Part shown: one piece after another, positions 17,673-27,184 of the stretch
Numbering within the stretch: position 1 is the stretch's first letter
How the letters are laid out: each line of letters begins with the position of its first letter
Assembly: GCA_022449545.1 (NCBI GenBank)
Contig: JAKUPN010000009.1
Span: 1-64,000 of the forward strand
Source of the DNA: Alphaproteobacteria bacterium
GTDB taxonomy: Bacteria; Pseudomonadota; Alphaproteobacteria; UBA6615
DNA length: 64,000 bases
Direction of reading: 5' to 3'
The notes under the pieces: generated by a model
Database searches by the model: none
Seen by the model: the letters and a program-made list of their open reading frames with translations, nothing else
What the model was told of the DNA's origin: nothing
Program-made: the position numbers and the translations under genes

Positions 17673-18568
17673 TACCTTGTATCTCCGGTGCCAAATAACC
17701 CGGTCGGTTTAAACGCCAAAACTCCCAATAATATTCCGAAGGAGACCGCCGGTGCCCAAGATGGGCCAAAGAAGGTTGATACTAAACTCTCAGCTATGCC
17801 CAATATTAAAGCGCCCACTAGAGTGCCAGGTATTGAGCCTAGCCCCCCCAGAACAACAATTGCGAAAACGTTACCAATAAAGAAACGTCCAACCGCTGGC
17901 TCTATGGGAATAACTATAATCATAAGCGCCCCAGCCAAACCGCAGGTTGCTAGCCCAAGAGCAAATGCGATCCGCTTGATCATAACCGGATCGGCTCCCA
18001 TCAAGGATAAAGCCATCATATCTTGATGCACAGCACTAGTTGCACGACCAAAATATGAACTATTGAGATAGTAGGAAATTCCTAAAGTCATGAGACCTGC
18101 GATAACAAATGCAGCAAGCAACCTATATGGAATTGAGAACGTCATACCCGTCACAATCGCTGTAAATGATTCCCCTATATACGGAGCATTTACGAGCCTA
18201 TGGTCAACGCCAAAGATCATAATCATTACGACCTCTGCTATGAAGAGTAATCCAAAGAAGAAAGCTAATCCTCTTAAAGCTTCAGCACTCTGTCGTTCAA
18301 AGAATTGATAGTAGAGGGAATAAATTCCCATCCCCAACAAGAAAAATACAGGAGTTAATATTAAGCCAGCTACAATAGGGTCTATTCCAAGCAAGTCATT
18401 CAATAAAAATGTACAGAATGCCGCCCCAACTATAAGAGTCGGATGGGCGATATTTACTGCATCAAGTAGACCAAAGCATATAGAAAGACCTATCGACAAC
18501 GCAGCAAAAAAGCCTCCCAACAAAATACCGGCTATAAGTGCATTGATTAGCAATTCTAAGAATTCCAC
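17672..18568 (-). CDS. livH: branched-chain amino acid/amide ABC transporter permease (LivH-type)
   Basis: A 298-residue permease with about eight membrane spans. It has the LivH signatures LSIGLSICFGLLDAVNIAHP near the N terminus, AVHQDMMALSLMGADP in the ATPase-contact loop and IVVLGGLGSIPGTLVGALILG near the C terminus. It follows the solute-binding-protein gene after a 78-nt gap that contains two hairpins, and precedes livM with a one-nucleotide overlap. Confidence 0.93.
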   Translation of the reverse strand: MEFLELLINALIAGILLGGFFAALSIGLSICFGLLDAVNIAHPTLIVGAAFCTFLLNDLLGIDPIVAGLILTPVFFLLGMGIYSLYYQFFERQSAEALRGLAFFFGLLFIAEVVMIMIFGVDHRLVNAPYIGESFTAIVTGMTFSIPYRLLAAFVIAGLMTLGISYYLNSSYFGRATSAVHQDMMALSLMGADPVMIKRIAFALGLATCGLAGALMIIVIPIEPAVGRFFIGNVFAIVVLGGLGSIPGTLVGALILGIAESLVSTFFGPSWAPAVSFGILLGVLAFKPTGLFGTGDTR

Positions 18569-18594
18569 AGCGCCTCACTTATTAAATAATTAAA

Positions 18595-18634
18595 GTCTCA
18601 AAGGAGACCGGGGGGCTATAGAAATAGCCCCCGG
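18595..18634 (-). repeat. tandem hairpins between binding-protein gene and livH
   Basis: Two adjacent inverted repeats. GTCTC (18595-18599) and GAGAC (18604-18608) flank an AAAG loop. CCGGGGGGCTAT (18608-18619) pairs with ATAGCCCCCGG (18624-18634) around an AGAA loop, with one bulged G. No long T-run follows on the minus strand, so these look like mRNA-stabilising or attenuating structures rather than a full terminator. Such elements commonly allow more binding protein than permease to be made from one transcript. Confidence 0.7.
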
Positions 18635-18646
18635 CCAATTCGAATA

Positions 18647-19918
18647 CTAACGTAGCGAATTATAAGTTTGTGGAGTTCCGGTTTTAATATCCAATGGATA
18701 CATAATTTTCCGGGTTCCAGGTCTAGCAAATTGTTGCAAATCATTATTTTTAATATTCTGATATTGAACAACAATCGTTCGTGTTTCAGACCACTCGCCG
18801 AGTGGGGTAAATTTAATCTTACCTACAACGGAAGTGAATTCTGTAGCATGAATATATTTCGCTATTGCTTCGTGATCTATTTTACCCACTGCATTTACAG
18901 CTTGGCCTAATACATCAAGATAAGCATACGCCCATGGCACTAGGTAGTAGCCTAAGGCATCAGTTTTAAGACCTTCAGTCTTAACCTTATTTTGATATTT
19001 TGCGATTAATTCTGTAGCTCCAGGATATAATGCCATTGTGGGCTCTGGAACGTAGAAGTCATAGTTTAGAATTCCATTCAAGTTAGGTCCTAAACCAGCC
19101 ATTAGACCAGAAAACTGAAGGCCTACCATTCCACCGCCTACAGCTTTTGCCTTTGTACCAACTTCTGCTAATGCACGAACTAAACCAGCTGATCCGTTTG
19201 GATAAGAAGCGATGTAAAATACATCAGGCTTTTTAGCATTAACGGCTCTTACTATAGGAGTGAAGTCGGCCGTCTTGGGCGGATAGTTCTCATTATAAAC
19301 TATCTTTAGTCCCATATTTTTCGCATTCTTAACAGCGCCTTCTTTCAAGTTACGCGCAAATTCTGCGTCAGCTGATAGTAATGCAATCGTCTTGGGTTTG
19401 AATGTTTTAAGTGCCTCAAACCAGTTGTATGAGAAACCGACCGCTGGATCAGGTCCAGCAGGTAAAATCTGAAAATACTTATCATATTTCCACTTTTTAT
19501 TGTTGTTCATACCGAAGAGACCCATAAATACAACGTCTCTATCAATTGCAACTGGCATAGCAGGTGCTATTAGATTGGTACCATAGCCGCTAACTATAAA
19601 GTCAACTTTATCAACGTCGAGCAGCTTAGCATAAATGCCAGGTACGTTTTTAGGGTTAGTCTGATCATCATAATAGACAAGCTCCACTTGTCTTCCAATC
19701 ATTCCACCTTTTGAATTTATGTCGTCTCGCCATATCTTCATAGCTTCAAGTGCCTGCTTACCACCACCGGCAAGAGCGCCTGTTAACGCCATACTAAATC
19801 CAACCTTTATCGGCTTCGCCTGAGCGGAAGGCGAAAAGGCCGTTGTCAGCGTGAATGCAGCTGCAAACAAAACACCTAGCAACATCGTGCTTACGCGAAA
19901 TTTAAGAATTCGGCTCAT
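18647..19918 (-). CDS. ABC transporter substrate-binding protein, LivK/amide-binding type
   Basis: A 423-residue periplasmic binding protein of the type I fold. I set the start at 19918, where GGGAGGGG lies 6 nt upstream; the frame is open for another 50 codons, but that stretch is not protein-like. A signal peptide covers residues 1-33 (basic MSRILKFR, hydrophobic core, AQA before KPIKVGFS). Then come GGMIGRQVELVYYDDQTNPK and a long two-lobed ligand domain with YPPKTADFTPIVRAV. It captures the ligand for LivHMGF. An amino acid, amide or small organic acid is likely, but ligand contacts cannot be read reliably. Confidence 0.93.
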   Translation of the reverse strand: MSRILKFRVSTMLLGVLFAAAFTLTTAFSPSAQAKPIKVGFSMALTGALAGGGKQALEAMKIWRDDINSKGGMIGRQVELVYYDDQTNPKNVPGIYAKLLDVDKVDFIVSGYGTNLIAPAMPVAIDRDVVFMGLFGMNNNKKWKYDKYFQILPAGPDPAVGFSYNWFEALKTFKPKTIALLSADAEFARNLKEGAVKNAKNMGLKIVYNENYPPKTADFTPIVRAVNAKKPDVFYIASYPNGSAGLVRALAEVGTKAKAVGGGMVGLQFSGLMAGLGPNLNGILNYDFYVPEPTMALYPGATELIAKYQNKVKTEGLKTDALGYYLVPWAYAYLDVLGQAVNAVGKIDHEAIAKYIHATEFTSVVGKIKFTPLGEWSETRTIVVQYQNIKNNDLQQFARPGTRKIMYPLDIKTGTPQTYNSLR

Positions 19919-20253
19919 TAATAGCCCCTCCCTGTTAGTTAGCCACACAGTGTACTGACTGAGCCTGAGTGGCCCCTGTAAATGTATTAAATTAAACTTT
20001 GTAACATAATCAACGGTAGCTAATTTAAAGCCAGCCCTAATACAAAGGACCGACTTTTTGCAATACAATTCAAGTTTTTCAGTTTAATGATGCATGGAAT
20101 TATGCAATTGGGCAAGCCTTATAGAGATATTTTTTGTAATAATAGATTAATATGAACTGCGATTATTGCACTATTTCCTTCTACATCTTAGGCTAAACAA
20201 GCGAAATCTATCAATTTTAATGAATGTTTTTAATAAATTAGGATTAGTTAAAA
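19919..20253. other. intergenic region upstream of the Liv operon and an SDR gene, 335 bp
   Basis: A non-coding stretch between the divergent binding-protein gene (minus) and SDR gene (plus). An imperfect inverted repeat lies near the binding-protein start (see 19942-19973). Promoter elements for either direction are not clear: the minus-strand candidates I tried have poor spacing or weak -10 boxes. No RNA gene or riboswitch class is recognised. Confidence 0.6.
19942..19973 (-). promoter_or_regulatory. imperfect hairpin in the 5' leader of the binding-protein gene
   Basis: GCCAC-a-CAG (19942-19950) is complementary to CTG-a-GTGGC (19965-19973), giving eight pairs with one mismatch and a 14-nt loop. 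It ends 24 nt upstream of the start codon, directly before the GGGAGGGG ribosome-binding site. It could be an operator or an mRNA element; there is no direct evidence for either. Confidence 0.4.
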
Positions 20254-21120
20254 ATGCCTCAATACAAATTAAATGATCGCATTATCATAGTAACCGGTGC
20301 CGGAAGAGGACTCGGCCGTGCGATGACGGAAGCTCTAACCGAGGCAGGAGCTAATGTGATAGCTGCTGCTCACATAAGCAATGATTTTGCTGATCTTAAA
20401 GAATCGTGCAAGGAAAATCCGGGAGAGGTTTATTGCCACGAAGCAGATATCAGAAATGCTGATGAATGTGACAAAATTATATCTGTTGCAAAAGATGTTT
20501 ATGGAGGACTTCATGGATTGGTAAATAACGCCGGCTTAACGTTTACATATATTTGGCCTGATATGTTCCGACGAAAAGAATGGACAGAACACCAGCATTT
20601 TCCTGCTTTCTATGAAGCTAAAGACGAAATAATAGAAAATGTTATGACTACAAATTTTATAGGAGCTGATAGGCTAGCCAGACGAGCCGCACCAATAATG
20701 ATAGAACAGGGCTGGGGGCGAATAATAAATGTCACCACTATGTATACCACAATGACAAGACGCGGAGCTTCACCATATGGCCCCTCTAAAGCTGCATTAG
20801 AATGTGCAACTGAGATTTGGCATCAAGACCTAGAAGGTACTGGAGTTACAGTTAATATACTTAATCCCGGTGCAGGTGCTGCTACTCCTGGCATGGCGGA
20901 AGAGATGAAACAAATGAGCAGAGAAGCTGATACACCAATACTTATTGAACCAGAACAATATAAGGCACCTATCGTTTGGTTGATGTCAGACGCAACCGAT
21001 GGGATAAGTGGTATGAGGTATGATGCTAAACCGTGGGATGATTCTAAACCCAGCCCTCAGGAAGGTGAAAGAATAGGCGCGAAAGCTGGCGTATTACTCT
21101 ATTCTAAATCAGATTACTAA
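20254..21120 (+). CDS. short-chain dehydrogenase/reductase (SDR)
   Basis: A 288-residue SDR with TGAGRGLGRA near residues 13-22, NNAG near 92, and SPYGPSKAALE as the catalytic Tyr-Lys region. It is slightly longer than the classical length because of an insert, rich in aromatic and charged residues (FRRKEWTEHQHFPAFYEAKDE), after NNAG. That insert should shape the substrate pocket and sets it apart from the other SDRs here. It is followed by a TTG-started MFS gene 55 nt downstream and may be co-transcribed with it. The substrate is unknown. Confidence 0.9.
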   Translation: MPQYKLNDRIIIVTGAGRGLGRAMTEALTEAGANVIAAAHISNDFADLKESCKENPGEVYCHEADIRNADECDKIISVAKDVYGGLHGLVNNAGLTFTYIWPDMFRRKEWTEHQHFPAFYEAKDEIIENVMTTNFIGADRLARRAAPIMIEQGWGRIINVTTMYTTMTRRGASPYGPSKAALECATEIWHQDLEGTGVTVNILNPGAGAATPGMAEEMKQMSREADTPILIEPEQYKAPIVWLMSDATDGISGMRYDAKPWDDSKPSPQEGERIGAKAGVLLYSKSDY

Positions 21121-21175
21121 ACACTTTACCAACTTAATCCCTTTTAAAATAAGCCCTATAAAAGGGCCCAAATTT

Positions 21176-22351
21176 TTGGGTCCATTAACGTTACTTATCC
21201 TGACACAATCAATGATTTCTTGGGGTGTTTTTGCTCCCCCTGTAGTTGCAATGCAGGCGCTACCAGATATCGGCCTTAATCCTATATGGATTGGAGGCCA
21301 ACCAAGCATTGTTTTTATAGCAGCCATGATAATTGGAGTTTTGGCAAGTTCCTGGGTTGCTAAAATTAATCCGATGCGTGCAACTCAGATTTTTGTGTTT
21401 TGCACAGCCGTCGGTGTAATCCTTATATCTACTGGCCATATAGTTTCTTTTATTGTTGGGTCTGCTTTAATTGGAACAGCCTTGGGGCCAGCAACTCCCG
21501 CAAGCTCACATATACTAGCAAGGGTCACACCAGAGAATTTACAACCTCTCGTGTTCTCAATAAGACAGTCCTCGGTCCCATTAGGAGGCGTTTTAGCAGG
21601 AGTAATAACTCCATTATTGATGGAACAATGGGGTTGGCAAATATCCCTTATGACTATTGCTATCCCCTGCCTAGTCTCTATAGCGATAGTAGAAATTTGG
21701 GTTAAATCATATAATGTTCATGCCATATCTCAGGACAAACATTCAATAAATTTTATAGAACCAATAAAATTAGTTTTATCCATTCCATCCCTTAAATGGC
21801 TAACTCTGGGAATGATGCCACTTGTCATAGCGCAATACTCGTTAACAACGTTTATCGTAATTTACCTGCAAAAAGATATTAATCTTTCAGTCATAACTGC
21901 TGGTTGGGTTTTAGGAATAGCTCAAGCAGCAGGTGCTGGCGGTAGAATATTATTTGGTTTATTAGCAGTTAAATTTGCACACCCGTTAATAGTCTTAATT
22001 TGTCTATCCGCTTTAGCATCTATTTCTTCAATCCTAACATCATTGCAAACCGAATATTGGGCCTTAGGAATAATCTTTTTAGTTGGTGCTATATTTGGTG
22101 CCAGTGCTGCTGGATGGAATGGAGTTTTTCTTGCGGAAACTGCCAGGCAATCACCCGGCGGAACTGTGAGTAAGGTAACAGGTGGAGTTACGTTTTTTAT
22201 TTTTGGCGCATTAGTATTAGGTCCTGCAGGATTCGCCTTTCTAATTGAACAAACTAGTTTTGCATTCTCATATACACTGATTGGCATCACTCTTATTATA
22301 AGTATTTATAGTTTCATTAGGTGTTACAAAGAAATCAAATCAAAGAAATGA
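21176..22351 (+). CDS. MFS transporter
   Basis: A 391-residue major facilitator with twelve predicted membrane segments in two halves joined by the loop VKSYNVHAISQDKHS. The cytoplasmic loop after TM2 reads SSWVAKINPMRA, replacing the classic DRxGRR motif, and QSSVPLGGVLAGV resembles motif C of antiporters. No ATG fits the first helix. The frame is usable from a TTG at 21176, with AAGGG about 9 nt upstream, and is open back to the SDR stop. The TTG lies inside an inverted repeat (GGGCCCAA/TTGGGTCC, 21164-21183). It probably imports or exports a small organic acid or drug-like solute. Confidence 0.85.
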   Translation: MGPLTLLILTQSMISWGVFAPPVVAMQALPDIGLNPIWIGGQPSIVFIAAMIIGVLASSWVAKINPMRATQIFVFCTAVGVILISTGHIVSFIVGSALIGTALGPATPASSHILARVTPENLQPLVFSIRQSSVPLGGVLAGVITPLLMEQWGWQISLMTIAIPCLVSIAIVEIWVKSYNVHAISQDKHSINFIEPIKLVLSIPSLKWLTLGMMPLVIAQYSLTTFIVIYLQKDINLSVITAGWVLGIAQAAGAGGRILFGLLAVKFAHPLIVLICLSALASISSILTSLQTEYWALGIIFLVGAIFGASAAGWNGVFLAETARQSPGGTVSKVTGGVTFFIFGALVLGPAGFAFLIEQTSFAFSYTLIGITLIISIYSFIRCYKEIKSKK

Positions 22352-22374
22352 AGAATTTGTATAATACGTGAACA

Positions 22375-23931
22375 CTATATGCGACGACCCTGATCTTTCC
22401 AAAAATGATCCCTTATATCCTTTTTGCGCACTTTACCCACGGCACTCCTAGGCAATTCATCCCAAAACTCTATGGTTTTAGGAGTTTTAACACCACCTAG
22501 CTCTTCCCTACACAGCTCAATAATTTCCGACTCTTCAAGATCGCTTCCAGATTTCAATTCTATAACTGCAGTAACAGCCTCGCCCCATTTGTCATCCGGT
22601 ATACCAATAACCGCGCAATCCTGGACTGATGGATGAGTCCAGATAACCTGTTCTATTTCACTAGGATAAATATTAAAGCCACCGGAAATTATCATATCTT
22701 TTTTTCTATCGACAATATAAATATAGCCATCCTCATCCTTGTGACCAATATCACCTGTGCGATGCCAACCATTACTTGTGGTCACTTCTTCAGTCGCTTC
22801 CTTATTTTTATAATAACCAGCCATCACCAAACGCCCACGGACTACAATCTCTCCGCTTTCACCGGGCGGTAAGATCTTTTCATCATCATCCATGATCTCA
22901 ACAGGGGTTAAAATAGAGGGCTGACCACAGCTAGACAATCGATGCACCTTATTTGTTTCTAAAGCTTCAATATGGTCTTCAGGAGAAAAAAAAGTACAAA
23001 TCATTGGAGCTTCGGCTTGTCCATAGGTCTGTGTCATTACCGGACCAAAAACATCTATGGCCTCCCTCAGTTTTTCAACAGACATCGGTGCCGCAGCGTA
23101 AATAAAATACTCAAGTGAAGAATAATCGTAATTACGTACATCGGGATGAGCTAACATAATGTATATTGCCGTTGGAGGCAGAAATAAATGAGTAACATCA
23201 TAGGTCTCAATTTTTTCCATTAAGCCTGGTAGCTCCACTCCATTCATAATGACATTAGTTGCCCCATACCCCATCATACTTAGCGCGACACACCCAGCCG
23301 CATGAGTCATAGGAGCTGCACATAAGTGCACGGGCGGTTTTTTTAGAGGCAGATGAACCATCCATTCAGAAACAAGTGTTTCAAATACATCATTCGTCCA
23401 TAATATACCTTTTGGTTGGCCTGTTGTTCCACCAGAAGAGAATATTCCGCAAATATCCGATGGATCGTCTGGATATGGTTCAACTTCACCGTGATGGTTA
23501 AAAATGAAATCATCTAGCGATGGATCATCCGACACAACTTTGTCCAAGCAAACAAAATTCTTTATCCCAGGACATTCATTTTTTATTACCTGAACGTTCT
23601 CTTCGAATGAAGAATGATAAAAAAGAAACTCAGCATCATTATGATTTAATATAAAACAATTTTCTTTTATTGCATTTCTTGCATTTAAGGGGACCCAGAC
23701 ACCACCAGCTCTATATAAGCCTAATAATGATTCAAAAGCACCAGGATGATTCGGACTGTATATAGCTGCGTTTTGTTTATACTCAAACCCCACTGAGTGC
23801 ATAGCCAAAGCAATTCGATGAGATTTTATTTGTTTCTCACGATATGTAGGTTCGTATCCATTTTCGGAAACCATAAAAGCCCTTTTTGGGTAAAGAAGCG
23901 CACCTCTGTCAAAAAAATCAATTACCCTCAT
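22375..23931 (-). CDS. AMP-dependent acyl-CoA synthetase/ligase
   Basis: A 518-residue ANL-superfamily enzyme that forms acyl-CoA via acyl-AMP. The P-loop SSGGTTGQPKG is near residue 166-176. The A5-like TYGQAEAP, the hinge GWHRTGDIGHKDEDGYIYIVDRKKD and the C-terminal catalytic Lys in PRSAVGKVRKKDIR are all present, so it should be active. It resembles long/medium-chain fatty-acid or aryl-CoA ligases. It lies directly downstream of the thiolase-like gene (gap 38 nt) on the same strand, consistent with acyl activation followed by chain metabolism. Confidence 0.93.
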   Translation of the reverse strand: MRVIDFFDRGALLYPKRAFMVSENGYEPTYREKQIKSHRIALAMHSVGFEYKQNAAIYSPNHPGAFESLLGLYRAGGVWVPLNARNAIKENCFILNHNDAEFLFYHSSFEENVQVIKNECPGIKNFVCLDKVVSDDPSLDDFIFNHHGEVEPYPDDPSDICGIFSSGGTTGQPKGILWTNDVFETLVSEWMVHLPLKKPPVHLCAAPMTHAAGCVALSMMGYGATNVIMNGVELPGLMEKIETYDVTHLFLPPTAIYIMLAHPDVRNYDYSSLEYFIYAAAPMSVEKLREAIDVFGPVMTQTYGQAEAPMICTFFSPEDHIEALETNKVHRLSSCGQPSILTPVEIMDDDEKILPPGESGEIVVRGRLVMAGYYKNKEATEEVTTSNGWHRTGDIGHKDEDGYIYIVDRKKDMIISGGFNIYPSEIEQVIWTHPSVQDCAVIGIPDDKWGEAVTAVIELKSGSDLEESEIIELCREELGGVKTPKTIEFWDELPRSAVGKVRKKDIRDHFWKDQGRRI

Positions 23932-23969
23932 AACTAATATTCTCCAAAGTGTTCTAGAACGAAATTAGT

Positions 23970-25205
23970 TTACTGCCGACTGAGAATACTCAAACACGCC
24001 ACTGCCTCTTCGATCCCATGGAATCCGCCTCCATTTTCTGCAATAGCTATCTTTGCATCTTCTACCTGTCTTTTTCCCGCTTCACCTCTCAGCTGCAAAA
24101 CAAGCTCATATATCTGAGCTAACCCAGTTGCGCCAACAGGATGTCCCTTAGATTCCAATCCGCCTGAAGGATTAACAGGAATACTGCCACCCAAAGTGGT
24201 GGCGCCGGATAATGTCATCGGTCCTCCCTCACCAAAATCACAGAAACCTAGATTCTCTATTTGCTGAATTTCAGCAAAGGCAGTGGCATCATGTACTTCC
24301 GCAACGTCCATATCGGATGGCTCGAAACCAGTTTCTTCATATGCCTGCATGGCAGCTAAATGTGTTACGTGCTTATCCGCCTGTTCGGGTTTTCGATCAC
24401 TTCCAGTTCGAAGTACAGTCGTTTCAAGCTTAATAGCTCTTGTCTGATCAAACCGCCCAAGATCTTCTTCTCTACACAATATGGCAGCCGCCGCCCCATC
24501 TGAAATAGGAGAACACATAGGTAATGTTAGCGGCCAGCTTATTTTTCTCGCAGACATTACCTCTTCGACTGAAATAGGGTTTCTGTACTGTGACAATGGG
24601 TTATATTGTGAATGATAATGATTTTTAGAGGCTACAGCAGCAATTTGCTCATAAGAGGTTCCGTAGGTTTTCATATGGTATTTTGCTAATGCTGCGTATA
24701 CATCCATAAATATACTACGTTCACCAGAATCATGACTTCCTTCCGGATCATCAATGCCCGCACCTAACTCAAGTAACAAAGCAGACGCCGCTTTGCTGTT
24801 ATGAACATCCCACCCTCCATCAAAAACACTAAACATTTTTTCTCTATCTTCGTGGAACATCTTTTCAACACCTATGGCTAGGGCAACCCCCCCTCGCCCA
24901 GCTTTAAGCCAGGTCGAAGCCATATCTAGAGCAGTGGAAGCACTTGCGCATGCATTCTCAACGTTAATCACTGGTATACTTTCGATTCCCATAGACCTGA
25001 GAGCAATTTCTCCAGGAATGGTTGCCTGACCTTCTAGAACTGATTGTGCCGCGTTAGCAAAGTAAGCCACCTCAATATCTTCTAGAACAGCTTTGGCATC
25101 CCCCAAAGCATCATTAACAACAATATTCGTCATCTCCTTAATGGATCGATTAAGATACTTTCCGAAGGAAGTCATACCGACACCAACAACATAAATATTA
25201 GTCAT
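23970..25205 (-). CDS. thiolase-family protein (SCP-x/lipid-transfer type acetyl-CoA acetyltransferase)
   Basis: A 411-residue thiolase-fold protein. The nucleophile Cys86 is in ENACASAS, and KGHPVGATG near 353 carries the His. The second catalytic Cys motif of classical thiolases is replaced by the AENGGG form seen in SCP-x-like thiolases. These enzymes cleave or condense beta-ketoacyl-CoA, often for branched or steroid-like chains, and usually sit beside a DUF35 OB-fold partner, which is not visible here. It is in line with the acyl-CoA ligase downstream and the quinone oxidoreductase and SDR upstream. Confidence 0.9.
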   Translation of the reverse strand: MTNIYVVGVGMTSFGKYLNRSIKEMTNIVVNDALGDAKAVLEDIEVAYFANAAQSVLEGQATIPGEIALRSMGIESIPVINVENACASASTALDMASTWLKAGRGGVALAIGVEKMFHEDREKMFSVFDGGWDVHNSKAASALLLELGAGIDDPEGSHDSGERSIFMDVYAALAKYHMKTYGTSYEQIAAVASKNHYHSQYNPLSQYRNPISVEEVMSARKISWPLTLPMCSPISDGAAAAILCREEDLGRFDQTRAIKLETTVLRTGSDRKPEQADKHVTHLAAMQAYEETGFEPSDMDVAEVHDATAFAEIQQIENLGFCDFGEGGPMTLSGATTLGGSIPVNPSGGLESKGHPVGATGLAQIYELVLQLRGEAGKRQVEDAKIAIAENGGGFHGIEEAVACLSILSRQ

Positions 25206-25279
25206 CTCTTAATTCTCTTTTTTGTAAAAATGAAAAGAACTCAAAATAACAGATCTGATAAAATTTAATGTTTATTCAA

Positions 25280-26257
25280 TTATGGAATAAGAATACTAAT
25301 ACCCGTAGTTTTTCGTGATTCAACATCTTTATGAAGTTGCACAACATCTTTCATCGGATAGCGCTGATTTATATTGAGCTTTATCTTCCCACTCCTAATC
25401 ATTGAAAATACTCTTTTTGCGCTATGTAACCTATCTTGTGGCGATGCAGCATAATTAAAAAGAGAAGCTCTCACAATAAATGGGGCACGCCCCATAAATC
25501 TAGGCTCATTAAGATTAACTGGGGGTATAGGACCTGACGCTCCGCCAAAGCTAGCTAGTAATCCTCTATCTCTAAGACATGAAAGAGAAGTTTCCCAAGT
25601 GTCTTTTCCTACGGGGTCATAAATAACATCTACGCCTTTTTTCTTAGTCAATCGCATCACCTGCTTGACTACATCCTGCCGAGATGTGTTTATAGAGTAG
25701 TGAGCGCCAGCCTTAATAATTTCTTTACATTTTGAGGCAGAAGATGCGGTACCTATGACAATTGCCCCCATAGACTTAGCCCACTGACAAAGCATCAGCC
25801 CTACACCTCCGGCTGCTGAATGCATAAGGACCACTTCTCCCTTTCGGATTTTATGAACACGCTCAACGAGCATTTCAACAGTCATCCCCTTGAGATGAGT
25901 AGCAGCTGCTTCCTCATCAGAAACACCTCTTGGAATTGGGATACATATAGTTGAAGGAACATTCTGGGCATCAGAGTAAGTTCCTACTTTGCCTATATAG
26001 ACTACGCGCTGTCCTAATTTTACATTTTTAACGCCCCTGCCAACTGCTTCAACAATACCCGATGCTTCTGAACCAATTCCAGTTGGCATTTCTAACGGAT
26101 AACGACCTGATCGATGATTACAATCTATAAAGTTAAACCCTACCGCAGTGTGGCGAACTGTAACTTCATTTCTTCCAGGTTTAGGTAAATCTATGGTTTT
26201 CCATTTCATTACCGAGGGGCCCCCATGTTTGGCTATTTGTATGGCTTTAATTTGCAT
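25280..26257 (-). CDS. quinone oxidoreductase-like zinc-independent alcohol dehydrogenase
   Basis: A 325-residue MDR-family reductase. The start at 26257 (MQIKAIQIAKHGGP) has AAGGA upstream; an earlier ATG at 26302 would overlap the preceding SDR gene. It has the GroES-like N-terminal domain, no zinc-ligand cysteines, and the nucleotide-binding HSAAGGVGLMLCQWAK near 146. The best match is NADPH:quinone reductase (Qor). Such enzymes reduce quinones or enones with NADPH. It sits 22 nt after the SDR stop, so the two are probably co-transcribed. Confidence 0.92.
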   Translation of the reverse strand: MQIKAIQIAKHGGPSVMKWKTIDLPKPGRNEVTVRHTAVGFNFIDCNHRSGRYPLEMPTGIGSEASGIVEAVGRGVKNVKLGQRVVYIGKVGTYSDAQNVPSTICIPIPRGVSDEEAAATHLKGMTVEMLVERVHKIRKGEVVLMHSAAGGVGLMLCQWAKSMGAIVIGTASSASKCKEIIKAGAHYSINTSRQDVVKQVMRLTKKKGVDVIYDPVGKDTWETSLSCLRDRGLLASFGGASGPIPPVNLNEPRFMGRAPFIVRASLFNYAASPQDRLHSAKRVFSMIRSGKIKLNINQRYPMKDVVQLHKDVESRKTTGISILIP

Positions 26258-26279
26258 TTTTATTTCCTTATTTATTTTA

Positions 26280-27032
26280 TTATCCGGAAGTTCGCCCAGC
26301 ATCTACCTTCAGCAAGGTTCCGGTCATATGAGGGGCCTCGTCACTAAGAGCAAAAGATACTAGAGCGGCCAATTCATCTGGCTCAACCAACTCGTCCATT
26401 GGCACATATTTTAGTCCTCTTGAGGCATACTCAGGCCCACCAACCATCAAAGCTTGCGTTCTGGTTACTCCTGGCACAACAGTGTTACACCTAATTTTAT
26501 CTTCTGCTAGTTCTATAGCCAAAGCACGCATTAGTTGATGCACGCCTCCTTTGCTAGCCGTATAGGGTATCATTCCCGGTATTGGTCTTATGGCTGTCGA
26601 CGATCCAGTGGCTAACAATGAGCCCCCTTCTCCTTGAGCAAGTAATACTTTAAGTGTTTCCTGAAGAGTTAGGAATACACCGGTCAAATTAACATCCAAT
26701 ACTCGATTCCAGTCTTCCAGATCCATTTCAGCAAAAGAGGTTTGCTTTACAAAAGCCCCAGCATTTGCAACTACACCATCCAAACGACCGAACCTATCAA
26801 CAGTTGCAGCCACCATGTCCCTAACCTGTTCCTGATTGGTGACGTCAGTAGGTTTTGCAAAACCTTCTCCAGAATAATTTGACATAGTGGATACAGTGTC
26901 ATTAAGTCCATCGCTATTAAGTCCGGCAACAACCACTTTTGCACCATCGCGTGCTGCTCGAAGCGCAATAGCCTGACCAATTCCCGACTCACCACCAGTA
27001 ACCATAAAGACTTTACCAGTTAAATCACTCAT
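26280..27032 (-). CDS. short-chain dehydrogenase/reductase (SDR)
   Basis: A 250-residue classical SDR with TGGESGIGQA at 12-21, NAGAF near 90, and IPYTASKGG with the catalytic Tyr and Lys near 155-159. The coding strand is minus, and the ATG is preceded by GAGGGGAAACA. It forms the head of a minus-strand group with the quinone oxidoreductase, thiolase and ligase, and is divergent from the sulfurtransferase gene. The substrate is unknown. Confidence 0.92.
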   Translation of the reverse strand: MSDLTGKVFMVTGGESGIGQAIALRAARDGAKVVVAGLNSDGLNDTVSTMSNYSGEGFAKPTDVTNQEQVRDMVAATVDRFGRLDGVVANAGAFVKQTSFAEMDLEDWNRVLDVNLTGVFLTLQETLKVLLAQGEGGSLLATGSSTAIRPIPGMIPYTASKGGVHQLMRALAIELAEDKIRCNTVVPGVTRTQALMVGGPEYASRGLKYVPMDELVEPDELAALVSFALSDEAPHMTGTLLKVDAGRTSG

Positions 27033-27184
27033 TGTTTCCCCTCTTGTTCGCTATTAATAGCCATCCAACTTGTAGCTGTATTATCTTTTCTACTTGAAAC
27101 TAGAATAGTATTTAATAAAACAACACTTAATTATATAATTAAAACTCTTGATAATATCAAAATATTCAAAATTGGACCTTCCTA

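Noticed and set aside
18647-20068. Long form of the Liv binding protein starting at 20068
   Set aside because: The extra 50 residues are not protein-like. They would place the signal peptide internally, and the ATG at 19918 has a near-perfect RBS.
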